From Tubulanus polymorphus (Eukaryota > Nemertea > Palaeonemertea > Tubulaniformes > Tubulanidae), in NCBI RefSeq assembly GCF_964204645.1, contig NC_134032.1:14688275-14752274 (forward strand): DNA of 64,000 bases. The letters run 5' to 3'. How positions within the stretch are numbered: position 1 is the stretch's first letter; every line of letters starts with the position of its first letter. A program made the position numbers and the translations under genes. The notes beneath the pieces were generated by a model. The model was given only the letters and a program-made list of their open reading frames with translations. It did no database searches and was not told the origin of the DNA. This document shows, one piece after another, positions 30,401-41,275 of this stretch.

Positions 30401-33400
30401 CGATTGTTACAGTTTTCGCGATTATAAATTTTGTATTTTTTCTTTCTTTTTGGTGTTTAGGCGAATAAAACGCTGTTGGTACCGACGCCGCGTTTACGAA
30501 CGACATTGTTCACCAAGTTAACGCCACCCGAAGAAGCCGATGAGGCGACGATGCAGAAGTGCGCCACCTCGCAGGGAATCCGAGAACACAGTCAACGAAT
30601 CGAGCTCGACGAATCGGTGAAGATCGATCTGATTTTACTCGGTTCGGTCGCCGTATCCAGTAAAGGTAAATATCGCTATGAATCGCCTTTTAACTGTAGA
30701 AACCGATTCCACGGTTGAGTGAGTTAAGATTTGTAGAATTTAGTTCAATCATTGAAAATGAACTTATTTAAGCTCAGAGTTAACTAAGGAAATCAGGGAT
30801 TTTTTTTCTTCGCTAAAGTCAGGGAAATAAGTTTAAAAAAAGCTCAAATTCAGGAAAACTTGGCTATTTTCTTCTCTTTAAAAAACTCGTCTCGGGCTAT
30901 TTTCTTTTTAAAAAATTCCAGTAAAGGTAAAGATCGCTATAAATCGCGTTTTAACAGTAGAAACCGATTCCACGGTTGAGTGAGTTAAGATTTGTAGACT
31001 TAGAGTTCAATCATAGAAAATGAACCAATTTAAACTCAGATTTAACTAACTCATAACCGTGGAACTGGAAATCAGGGATTTTTTTTTTCTTCTCTAAAGT
31101 CAGGGAAATAAGTTTAAAAAAAGCTAAAAATCAGGGAAACTCTGGCTATTTTCTTCTCTTTAAAAAACTCGTCTCGGGCTATTTTCTTTTTAAAAAAATC
31201 GCGCAATTTTGTAAGGAAAAAAAAAGCTTTAAGTCAGATAGATTTGTTGAGATTGCCAGATGGCGCGTAAAATCAAACCGTTTCCGTCTATGTCTTATTA
31301 TTTTACTATCACCAGCGTTAATTGATTGGATTCTTATCGGATGAAGTGATAACAATGTTCACGTCAGGGAACTAGTCAGGGGGAAAATAAGTTAGATAAA
31401 AGTGGTCACCCTGATCGTCGTTAAATCTTCTTTCTCAGGATATCTTATCAGTTTACCCTTTCTCAGTGCGTCTACAACGCACTGTGGTGTATAAATCAGT
31501 TATAGATTTTGCTAGTACATCGCACTGCGGTGTATTGATGTAATTAGTAATTATCTCTCTTGAAAGATGGCAGCACCTGTCAGACATAGTGAAATACTAA
31601 TAACTAACGATACAGCGCCGCGGTGTAGACGCACTATAGTCTCCCGTTAACACATTAGGGTGGAATTTTTTGGAACTTTCAAATTATCTCCAGCACTATA
31701 GGGTATTAATTAGTCAGCACTGAAAGGGTTAATAGTTAGTAATTTTAAATTTCTCGTCTCAGGATATCGTATCGGTAAAGGAGATGGGTTCTTCGATCTG
31801 GAATACGCGATGATGAGATCGGTTGGCGCCGTCACCGACAGCACTCCGATCGTTACGACCGTTCAGGATTTCCAGGTGTTCGATTTACCCGAGTCGATAT
31901 TCAGCGAACACGACATCCGGGTGGATTACGTCATCACTCCGACGCAAGTTATACAATGTGGGTACGTATTATATTTACACCACCACCAGATGGCGTGGCC
32001 GTTTACCGGGGCAAATCGGGGGAAAAGTCTGTCAGCGAATTTTCTTTTCTCTAAAAAAAGTCAGAGAATAGTCTGGGAATTTTGTATAAAAAAGCGAATC
32101 AGATAGATTAGTTGGGATTGGTAGGTCGTGCGTAAGATCTAACATGTCTGTGTCTATTTTAAGTTGATTTGATTCTTAACAGATCGGATCACGGAAAAAA
32201 TGCCCATGTCAGGGAATAGTTCGGGGTAGAAGTGGCCACCCACTGGTATAATAGGACATTGCTGATTATTTTTTCCAAAAAAAGAATTTGACGAGTCACG
32301 TCTCCAAAACTTGCGTCATCGTCCATCAAGTCGGTACGCTAGCGCCACCTGGTTGCACCATCGATTGCTACAGTTGACTGCGGAGTCCTCGTCGTTGAAT
32401 TCAAGGAAATAAGAATTTGAAATAGAAAAGTGTTCGTGTGTTAACAATGGATTGTATTGCGTTTATTCTGTAGGAAACATACCCAACCCCGGGCCATCAA
32501 CTGGTCTCTATTGACGGAGGACCGTCTGAATCGAATCCCGGTGCTCAAAAAGCTGCGTCTGTTTGAACTGAAGGCCGGTAAAGATGTCCGCCTCAAGGAC
32601 GAAGAAGAGGTCAGTCACGTTCTTAAAATTTTACTTAACCCATTAGCACTCAAGTGGAAGGTATCCGCCCTGCGTATTACTCCTCAAGCCGCCCGAATCC
32701 GCCCCGGCACTTTTTTCGTATGCTGCACGAAAACAGTTATAGTGGGATTCAAACCCGATAGGTTTTGATAAACTAGACATCCGAGTCCTCGAAATACCGA
32801 ACATGAAACAACATCCTCCTATTTGAAATTCTCCAGTATTTGGAGTATTAGTACAGAGGGTTTAGATGTTGATTGATAAGATAATTTCATTACTCTCTCG
32901 CAGTTTCCATGGTATGTGATGGAGGGAACGATAATTTTGTTTATAAATATTCGGACGTATTAAGAGAAATATAACTAGCGATATAAACGAGGTTATTTAC
33001 TCTGTATACAAATACGTGTATTATTTACGATACGCTAAAAGGGGATCTATCTCGGCCATCTTGAATACATTGTCGTTCCATTCGATCTGCGTGTAAAAAA
33101 GTGAAAAGTATAAAACTGGTGCCGATTAGCGCGCGTGACGTTTTTCAGTGACGTCATTTTTACATTCTGGGACCAGTACCACTGTTCTGTGTTAAGATTT
33201 TGACTCAAGAGTTAACTCATTGAAAATGAAATAACTTCAACTCAGAGTTAACTCTAACTCGCAACTGTGGAACTGGGTCCTGAGTTCAGAGTTATCTCTT
33301 ACTCACAACTGTGGAACTGGGTCCTGTGTTCAGAGTTATCTCTTACTCACAACTGTAGAACTGGGTCCTGTGCTTTACTAAATTTGGAGTTTTCGATATG

Positions 33401-35207
33401 TTGAAGTTTCTAAACGCGTTTAAATATGGAATGTTTGGCGGCAAATTCAGTAAGTTGGGATGTGTCGATGTTGATGTTTTCAGGCGCCATCTGTTGAGAA
33501 GTTACAAGAAGAAGCAGATGGAATTAACGACGACGACGAGAATGAACCCCCGAATTATTACCGCAGGCGCCGTCGTTACAGGAAGTACGTTTAATTTACA
33601 CCAGGGGGTGCTGGGTAGTGCATTGTAATCACAAGAGGGTGGGCGGACAGTGTAATGAGGATAACAATTCAAACTTAACTGTTTTAGGCTTAAACTTTTT
33701 CGTGAAACTGGGCCCTGGGGCGGGTAGTGCATTTTATCAACACCAGGGGGCACTCATTCATTAATGTGCCTTGTGTTCAGATTTTAAAATATTAACGTTG
33801 TTTTTATTTCGTGCAGCGATTATTCGAACTACAGAAGAAGAGATCGCAGACCGAACTCCGAAGGAGGCGACGGAAGTCAAGGCGAAGAGGGAGGTAGCCC
33901 GTCTCGAGGTGGCAGCAGCGGAGGAGCAGGTGGCGCCACCGATAAAGATGGCCGCGTTAAACGTCGTTTCGGTCGTCGTAGATTCAGCCGTCGCAGACGC
34001 AGAACCAACTCTAACAAAGTACGTGCGAACTCTCCTCCCTCACCACACACACACACACATGTAACTCCTCTTTCTCAAACCTCTTTTATCTCTCCCTCGT
34101 CCTTCCCCTCTCTCTCTCTCACCCTCACTCTCCCTCTCTCCCCTCACTCTCACCCTCTCTCAACCTCACTCTCACCCTCTCCCCTCACTCTCTCCCCTCT
34201 CTCCCCCCTCACTCTCACCCTCTCCCCTCACCCTCTCCCCTCACTCTCCCTCTCTCTCCCCTCACTCTCTCACCCTCTGTCCCTTTACTGCTTCGAGAAT
34301 GCTCTGGTAATTCATGATAGTAGAAAAAAATGAGAAATTGCTCACTCTCTCCCCTCACTCTCACCCTCCCATCACTCACTCACCCTCACTCTCTCACCCC
34401 CATCTTTCTCACCCTCTACTCCTCTCTTTCTCTCACCCTCTACCCCTTACTGCTTTAATGCTCTGGTAATTCATGATTATAGAAAAAAATGAGAAATTTC
34501 AAAGCGTTGAGTTGAAAAAAACAATTACATTGAATCAATTTCATTTTTTTGTGAATCGATTTTCCCTTCGTGAATGAAGCGTTGTTAGAGAGATCAGACG
34601 TCGAAAGTGAAATAATAATTGTTGATGTATTTTATTTCAGGAGAATGATGAAACTGGAGGATCCGAAGGAGAACGAGTCGAAGGAGAGGAGGGCGAGAAA
34701 AAAACCGACCGTCGTCGAAGACCGTTCCGTCGTCCTAATCGACGCGGTAACAGCCAGACGGAGGGCGGTAACAGCGATTCGGCCGGCGACGGTGAATCGC
34801 CGAGCGGTGCAGGTGGCGCCGGCGGTCGACCGCAGCGTCGCTTCCCGCGTACGCGCACGTATTCGGTGTACGTCGGCGGTCTGCCTCCGTCTCTACGCGT
34901 CAGCCATTTTAAGAAGGAGGTCCGCAACAAAGACGTCAACCCGATACAGGTCGTGTGGCACGGCAACAACGGTCACGCGTTCCTCGTATTCATGGGCGAG
35001 GACGAGGCTCACTCGGCGCTCGATCGACTCGGCGACTTCGAGATCACCAACGACAAGGGTAAGAAGAAACTGCGTATCGAGGTAGCGAACCGGAGCCGTC
35101 AGGGCGGCGGCGGCGGCGGGACGGGAGGTAAGTCTCGCGGAGGCGCGGGAGGTGAAAGCGGCGACGGAGGCGACGAGGCGACCGGCAGCGGTCACGACGA
35201 CAACTAA
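27435..35207 (+). CDS. MTHFSD: MTHFSD: MTHFS-like domain plus RRM RNA-binding protein, complete, nine exons
   Basis: Exons: 27435-27501, 29274-29377, 29750-29863, 30461-30665, 31763-31961, 32474-32609, 33484-33584, 33817-34018, 34641-35207 (stop TAA 35205-35207). All introns are GT..AG and phases match: 1695 nt, 564 residues. Residues about 25-275 form the 5-formyltetrahydrofolate cyclo-ligase-like fold (VWDYIMKHRLANFPLPVYQR, LLVPTPRLRTTLF, KCATSQGIREH, then YRIGKGDGFFDLEYAMM, VDYVITPTQVI). The RIGKGDGFFD loop matches the ATP/folate motif of MTHFS. Residues about 275-450 are an Arg/Gly/Ser/Glu-rich disordered linker (RRRRRYRN, RRFGRRRFSRRRRR). About 450-530 is an RRM with RNP2-like VYVGGLP and RNP1-like HAFLVFM, then a Gly-rich tail. 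The human gene has the same domain order. Whether the enzyme half is active is unknown; an RNA-binding role is expected. Confidence 0.92.
27690..27821. mobile_element. MITE in MTHFSD intron 1, GGGGCC(A/G)GTTCC family
   Basis: Ends GGAGCCAGTTCCATAGTACA and, inverted, CTGACTATGGAACCGGCCCC. The interior has CTTAAGAC/GTCTTAAG palindromes. Confidence 0.75.
28173..28353. mobile_element. MITE in MTHFSD intron 1, GGATCATTAATTTATTACG family
   Basis: Left end GGGATCATTAATTTATTACG, right end inverted CGTAATAAATGAATGATCC. Two G-rich blocks (GGGGAGGGGGGAGGGG; GGAGGAGGGGGGTTG) lie inside. No coding. Confidence 0.7.
29136..29157. repeat. CTG trinucleotide microsatellite
   Basis: Seven consecutive CTG repeats, in MTHFSD intron 1 about 120 bp before exon 2. 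Confidence 0.85.
29391..29596. mobile_element. MITE multimer, CACAGTTGTGAGTT family
   Basis: About 1.7 tandem copies of the palindromic element with GGATCCAGTTTCACAGTTGT at the left and CTGTGGAACTGGGT at the right. It starts only about 14 bp after the exon 2 donor of MTHFSD. Confidence 0.65.
30118..30385. mobile_element. Two abutting MITEs in MTHFSD intron 3
   Basis: 30118-30246 is a GGGGCC(A/G)GTT element (GGGGCCAGTTGCACAGTCGT to TATGGAACCGGCCCC). It is directly followed by a GTTTCA-type element at 30246-30385 (GGTCGGTTTCATGAGAACGT to GTTTCGTGAAATTGAACCC). The junction shares its CCCCTGGGG sequence, which suggests insertion of one element beside the other. Confidence 0.65.
30660..31190. repeat. 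261-bp tandem duplication spanning the exon 4 splice donor of MTHFSD
   Basis: The sequence around the exon 4 end (CCAGTAAAGGTAAA at 30657) recurs 261 bp later (30919), with the following GAAACCGATTCCACGGTTGA, TCAGGGAAATAAG and CTCGTCTCGGGCTATTTTC blocks. The second copy therefore contains a duplicate of the exon 4 donor. Confidence 0.8.
31458..31732. mobile_element. MITE with AACCCTTTCAGTGC ends, MTHFSD intron 4 (copy A)
   Basis: Element running from CCCTTTCTCAGTGCGTCTAC to GCACTGAAAGGGTTAA, with inverted CACTGCGGTGTA motifs and CACTATAGGGTATTA. The same element sits at the same relative place in copy B (61243-61535). Confidence 0.7.
33169..33370. mobile_element. MITE multimer, CACAACTGTGGAACTGGG family, MTHFSD intron 6
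   Basis: One full palindromic element (GACCAGTACCACTGTTCTGT ... CTGTGGAACTGGGTCC) followed by two tandem copies of its right arm. Copy B carries a longer version with one extra arm (63230-63478). Confidence 0.65.
34040..34450. repeat. Polypyrimidine CT-rich low-complexity tract
   Basis: Degenerate CTCTCCCCTCACTCT repeats fill MTHFSD intron 8. They are interrupted by GCTCTGGTAATTCATGAT, which occurs twice (about 34300 and 34452). The strand asymmetry is consistent with triplex-prone H-DNA. Confidence 0.9.
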
Positions 35208-35590
35208 ACTAAACATCGTTCATCACGCGACCGGCTTTTGACTAATAGATGGCAGCACATGTATTTTTGATTGGTGCTTCGTATGAATGTTTCATTTCGT
35301 TTAAAGTACATATAACCCCCCTTTGTGTGCGTCCAAATTCGAGGCCGTTTTTTTTTTTTTTCTTTTTAAAATTAATTTCAAATTTAGAAACGGCGACAAC
35401 AACACGTTGTTACGTAAAATTGTAAAAATGTAGCGCGGCATATTTTATTTTCTTGCATGGTTTCGGTTTTTGCATTCGGTTCGCGCGCGCGTGCAATATT
35501 TCGATATATTTAGTTCAGTTTTTTGATTTCAATCGAGAATTTAACATGAATTCGAAAAGCAACGACGTCTTAACGCGATATTTCGTTTCT

Positions 35591-35596
35591 AATAAA
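35591..35596 (+). terminator. Candidate polyadenylation signal for MTHFSD
   Basis: AATAAA about 385 bp after the MTHFSD stop codon, in an AT-rich 3' flank. It is the first canonical hexamer downstream that I noted. Use is not proven. Confidence 0.35.
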
Positions 35597-35599
35597 AAA

Positions 35600-38500
35600 T
35601 TATATTTTTATTAATATCGGTTTTTACTCCAAATTTTGAAATGAAAAGAAAATGAAAAATCAAAGAAAATAAAAAGAAATCGGATACGATTTCGAATGAT
35701 TGTTTTTGACGATTGGAGAATTTTAAAAAGAATTAATTGATTTAAAAAAATATGTTACGTCGATTTAACGAATCTTTTTTTGTTGGTTTTTACTACAAAA
35801 AAGAAAGAAAATTTACCCCCCAAAAAAAAGGAGGAATCACGTTTGTGTGTGTGTTGACTTTTTAGTAATGTTAATGATATATAGGGGGCAGTGTTTTCAG
35901 AGTACGGGGAGCGGACTCTAACCCCCTGCCTCCCCCTGCGCCGGTTACCGAATGGCGTACTACCATCAAAATTTGTAGTTATGATTTTGGAGTTTCATAA
36001 AACATTGAACCAACTGACGAGTTTGTGTTCTGTCAGTTCAGGCGTGTATATGGTGTTATTCTAGCCTGGATTATAATATTGTCTCTAAATATTTATTGAT
36101 TTTTCCGATTGTGTCATGTTTGTCGGTCGTTTGATATATCAATAACTAATTTGATATATTGTTAACTAATTTGATATATCGTTAACCGCTATGATATATC
36201 ATCAATAACTAATTCGATATATCATTAACTAATTTATTCGATGAATGAATTTTTCCCGTGTAGTTTTTACGCGTGTTTTTTCCTGCGCGTATTTTTGTTC
36301 AATCTCGCGCGTGCCGGTCGACGTTACGGAAATGATGGTTTCCACGACGACGGGCGCGCGCGCATGCGTAAGAAATTTACGCCGAAAATTATTGTTGCAG
36401 TTTTGTTTCTGTTGGTTTAACTCTGAATTTAATAATAATTAAAAAAAAAAAGAAAAAACCCCTGAACAATAAATAAATCCCAGCAAATAGAACTCGATCT
36501 TTTTGAAAAATAATCGTAATCGTTTTGATGAGTTGTTCACCGCAGTTTTCTCTTGACCTGTCAAAGTTCACCGAAATTCGTTCTGCTCTGAAAAATGCCC
36601 TCGGAATTCAAATTCGGAATAAGAAAAAACGATCGAGTATTTTTTTATCAGAATTCGGAATTTCGTTTAATTTCGCTCAGGCACCTCTGAGAAATATTTG
36701 ATTTTGCTGATTGTAACTTCGATGATGGCATTTATGAACATTAATGAATTTGAAAGCGTTTTGACTGGAATTTGAAGGCTTTATTCTCGAGTCTCGGCTC
36801 TGCTTTATAAGAATGGAAAAAAGAGAAGAGGAAAACCTGTTTTTTTTTGTCACTTTGAATTACGAGAAAAAGATGGGAGTGTATTTAAATGTTTAAAAAA
36901 AAAACCCAGCATTATTATACCCAAGAATCGGACGTATAAATAATATTTCCATGTTCCAAGTTATCATTTGCCTTGTGTTTGATTTTACAGAGAAACTGGG
37001 AATTTTTGCACGCAATGTAAATAATTGATAATAAATTATCATTTTTCCGAGCTGGTCTCCACCGCTGCCCTCTGGTGTCTCTCGCGAGCGAACTTCGGTT
37101 TTCGTAGTCCAGTCTCGGAACGACGGTGGTAGCGACTGATAATAGTTTCCGAAGATGGAACGCGATAATCGAAGTTCGTTCGTCCGCTATTGTAAAATCG
37201 TATTTCTTCTTAATTATCTACTGCTGTAACTACCTATCAGACCACTAGGTGGCGACACCTGACGATTAGAAACATCGAACTTTCGTAGAGAAATCTGGCT
37301 TCGATTTTACCGCTCACTAGAATACGACCTTGAACTCTTTGACTATCGACTGCTTGCGGTTTTTAAAAATCGCGTAACTTTCGGGGAATCCCTGGCGTGT
37401 TCATCTTCCCGCTCATTTTTTGGTGGTACGGTTTCTAAAAATAGTTCATTTTCTCCGCGATCGTTTATTATTATAATTATTAGATCATCGTAAAAACTTT
37501 GTTCATTTTTGCATATCATTTATTTTTTCTACGTAAAACTCTTATTGCCGCGGGCGACAGTTTATGTCGTTCATTTTACGTTTCGAAGGACGGAAGAAAA
37601 GCTTTAATTTGTAACAAAAAAGGCTGAAAAATATATTGAATGATCAATTTTCGAAATACCAAACAAATGACTTAACAGCAGTGAATCTCGTGCTTCAGTT
37701 GTCATCAGAGATGTGTCTTTGTTTTTGAGTACAAATTTGTATTTCTAATTCAAGCTCTTTCATCAATTACTAGTGGCATTAAACTCATCTACAAGTATAT
37801 TATAATTATTATTATTATTATTATTATTATCATTACATAAAAATAATATGTAAATAGTATTTATGATCAAAAAATTTATAGAAATAAAAATATAATTATT
37901 AATTAATTATAATTACAATGCTAACGTAGTGAAGCGAGAGTGAGTTTTTTTTTTTGTTATAAAAAGTGTGCAAAGTTACTTTTTATAGGGGGCGGGCGGG
38001 GAATAGATTTTTAGAAAACGTTCACTTTCACTTTTTTTCCCAGTTAAGAGAAGGATATTTCTGAAGTTTCCCTAAATTAGTTTCTCATCGGCAAATCGAG
38101 TACTTAAAAAAAAAAAAACGATACAAACGGATTTTTCTGATTTCGTCAGGAATCGATGAATCGAATATTCATTTCATGTGACAACTACTCAAAATCTGAT
38201 GCGTTGCGCAACAAAAAAAGAAAACAAACCCGAAGCTCGTATAATTTAAACGGTCTAAACTCGGATAAGTCGTCAAATAATTGAAGTCATTACGATTTTT
38301 AAAACCATTTCTAATTCAATTTACTAAGTTTAAGTCGTCAATTGGATTTATAAGTCGTCACATCTCTTTTTTTGAGTCTCAATTTTTATTTCTAATTCAA
38401 TTTACTAATTGTAAGTCGTCATATTACTGAAGTCGTCATTATTTATGAGTCACAAAGTTTGTATTTCTAATTCAAATTACTAATTGTAAGTCGTCGTTTG

Positions 38501-38800
38501 AATAAGTCATCGATTTTAATGACCGTCCCGAGAGCTATGACGACCAAACTGATTTTGATTGTTCCGCTTCGACCGCGTTACGTTGTTGACAAAAAAGGTA
38601 AAAGTTTTCATCGAATGTTTTAAATGTTGAAAAAAAAATTGTTGTAAAAAAAGACGAGAAATTTTTTTTCGATTCGATTCGATTGAAAACGAATGAATTT
38701 TAGAAGACGGGGATTTGATTAAATGGTTATTATTTTCACGAGAGAAACAAACTATGCAGTTACTGTAATGATATTCAGATAAATAAAAACTTGTAAAAAT
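35600..38800. other. Intergenic between MTHFSD and TXNL1-like, no gene seen
   Basis: AT-rich DNA with simple repeats: GATATATCGTTAACTAATTT-type repeats at about 36125-36235, (ATT)n at 37800-37830, and a decayed version of the 88-bp TDRD7-intron minisatellite at 38255-38520. Short open frames have no recognisable domain. Confidence 0.5.
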
Positions 38801-38835
38801 TGAAAAACATCGGTAATCGTTTATTATTCTTTGTT

Positions 38836-39057
38836 AGGCTAAATAAAAATGATACCTTGTTTCTCCGCAGCGGCCGGGTCAATTTTGTAAAATATGATAA
38901 AATTTATAAACAGTTCATTTCTATAGCGGCCGGGTCTGTTATGGTGAAATTGATCACGATTTTAAAAAAAGTAATGTATAGGGTAGATAGGCGGCCGGCC
39001 GGGTCAACATTAAAGCTCAGCAGAGCGGAGAAACAAGGTATCAATTTGTTTTAGCCT
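38836..39057. mobile_element. MITE with about 33-bp inverted ends
   Basis: Left end AGGCTAAATAAAAATGATAC continuing to CTTGTTTCTCCGC. The right end is its reverse complement with few mismatches (GCGGAGAAACAAGGTATCAA ... AGCCT). Three internal copies of GCGGCCGGGTC. Confidence 0.75.
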
Positions 39058-39589
39058 TAGTTTGTTGTATTTGTTGGAAGTCCTTGAAACTGTTGACTGC
39101 ATCTATACAACGACAGGACCCCCGGCCCTCCCCTGGGCAACCAATCTACATGTTACAACTCTGCAGCAAACTGAGACCGGCAAACTCTTATGGACGGACT
39201 GGAAAGAATTGTCGAACCTGAACGAATGTTCGAGTAAAAGACTAGAATTACATCAGGAAAAGATGTAATTTTTGTCTTGAGTTGAGATTGATTTACTATC
39301 CGTTGACTACTGTTAGTAATTTGATCAGTCTTCATCAGGTGTGGAAAATTGGGGTTTCGATTCTGTTGCGTGATATTTTTCTATCTAAGATTGAAACTGG
39401 TATTGGTGAGAGTGTGCTATTCGACAATTAAAAACTAGGACTGTCCCGGGTTCGAACACATGCGATATCGATCCTGATCTCTTTTAGACTGATTGCCTGA
39501 CCCATTCAATATATTCTAACTGAAGGTAGATACCGGCAACCAGTCTACCCAGAGAAAAGAAGGTACATGAAAATAATACAATGTGGTCA

Positions 39590-39815
39590 TAAATTAGATT
39601 CGCGGTTTAGTATCGAAGGGACAGCGGCTGGGGCACGAGGGCCCCTCCCAAAAGGGTTCGGCACCGCTGCGCCAAGATGTCGTGTACTTTGTGTCCCCAC
39701 TGCTGGTGAATTCGATATCAGATATTGGTGCATCTTCACCCGTCAAGGGATTCGAACCCACTACGCTAAAGCTGTTCCCCGAAGGTGGAAGCGAGTTCGG
39801 GAGTGATACTGGACC
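39590..39815 (-). mobile_element. tRNA-derived SINE-like element
   Basis: On the minus strand the sequence contains GTAGTGGGTTCGAATCCCTT, an RNA polymerase III B-box (GGTTCGAATCC), with GCGTAGTGG spacing as in tRNA-derived SINEs. A further B-box-like GGGTTCGAACA lies at about 39448. Copy B of MTHFSD (about 62700) has a similar GGGATTCGAACCC remnant. Confidence 0.5.
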
Positions 39816-40593
39816 CCTGGCAAGCGAGGATGGTGCTATGTTTGATAGAAAACCTGGATCAAATCCGTTTAGTAGCGAATAGTCCGCTAGCCGATGAATA
39901 GTGGAATCTACTTCCTGCCGCTGGGTGGTGCACCGGTCGAAAACTGCGGTTTAATATAGTGCGAATTGGTAAATCGATCTGAAGCCGCGATGTCTGGTAA
40001 TTTAAAAGATTTAAACGATGATGCTCAATTTCAGGCTGAACTGAACAGCGCTGGTTCAAAACTGGTCGTCGTAGATTTCTTCGCAACCTGGTAAAGTTGC
40101 CCGACAGACCGGGCCACCACCAAAAAATAAACAAAAATCCATTCCGATTTTTCCGTCAATCGGTGGCTCTTTTGATAAACTATTTACAAATTGATTGAGA
40201 TGTCAAGAAAAACATTTGCCGTATTCATTTGCTTTAACCCTAACCCTATCACTTAACCTCTGTGTACTAACGGATCTGTTTTTATTTGTTGATTTATCTG
40301 TAGGTGCGGCCCTTGTCATCAAATCGCGCCTGTTAAATAAAAGTCGACGTCGATAAATTGACCGTAAGTCCAAGAGAGACAGGTTGGACCGTACTTTAAG
40401 CGTCCAAAAAACCTGTCGTATTTTGCTTTAATGATTTATTGGTCGGTGTTTTAGGAAGTGACGAATCGTTACAAAATCACAGCGATGCCGACCTTCACCT
40501 TTTTCAAATACAAGGTCAAAGTCGAAAGGAAATATCAAAAAGCATTATCAAGAGCCAGGAGAAAGTGATGAAACAGTCGAAGTTAAAGGCCAT

Positions 40594-41275
40594 GTAAGTT
40601 TGTGAAATACAGCAGACTCTGTCTCTTACTGCGGTAAAGTTGAAACCGGTAAAATTCTACCCCGAGTTGGTGTCAAATACTGAGTAAGAGTTTGTGAAAC
40701 ACAGTAGAATCTGTCTCTTACTGCGGTAAAGTTGAGACTGGTAAAATTCTACCTCGAGTTGGTGTCAAATACTGAGTAAGAGTTTGTGAAACACAGTAGA
40801 CTCTGTCTCTTACTGCGGTAAAGTTGAGACCGGTAAAATTCTACCCCGAGTTGGTGTCACATACTGAATAAGAGTTTGTGAAACACAGTAGAATCTGTCT
40901 CTTACTGCGGTAAAGTTGAGACGGGTAAAATTCTACCCCGAGTTGGTGTCACATACTGAGTAAGAGTTTGTGAAATACAGTAGACTCTGTCTCTTACTGC
41001 GGTCAAGTTGAGACTGGTAAAATTCTACCCCGAGTTGGTGTCAAATACTGAGTAAGAGTTTGTGAAATACAGAAGACTCTGTCTCTTACTGTGGTAAAGT
41101 TGAGACTGGTAAAATTCTACCCCGAGTCGGTGTCAAATACTAAGTAAGAGTTTGTGAAATACAGTAGACTCTGTCTCTTACTGCGGTAAAGTTGAGATCG
41201 GTAAAATTCTACCCCGAGTTGGTGTCAAATACTGAGTAAGAGTTTGTGAAATACAGTAGACTCTGTCTCATTCCT
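40594..41275. repeat. 92-bp minisatellite, about 7 copies
   Basis: Unit with GTAAGAGTTTGTGAAACACA, GTAGACTCTGTCTCTTACTG and CGGTAAAGTTGAGACTGGTA. It begins exactly at the donor of TXNL1-like exon 3, and each unit contains a GTAAGAGTTTGTGAAA that resembles that donor (CATGTAAGTTTGTGAAA). Confidence 0.9.

Noticed and set aside
31810-32106. Plus-strand frame beginning inside MTHFSD exon 5 and running into the intron
   Set aside because: It is exon 5 read past its GTACGT donor; the homologous protein continues in exon 6 instead.
34570-35216. Alternative open frames on both strands across the last MTHFSD exon
   Set aside because: The frame that continues exon 8 gives an RRM with VYVGGLP and HAFLVFM; the others are GC-rich shadows.
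39590-39815. tRNA gene suggested by GGTTCGAATCC
   Set aside because: Only the B-box region is tRNA-like; no acceptor stem or cloverleaf can be built, so a SINE is the better reading.
40230-40260. AACCCTAACCCTA stretch resembling telomeric repeat
   Set aside because: Only two units, inside an intron; not evidence of a chromosome end or interstitial telomere.
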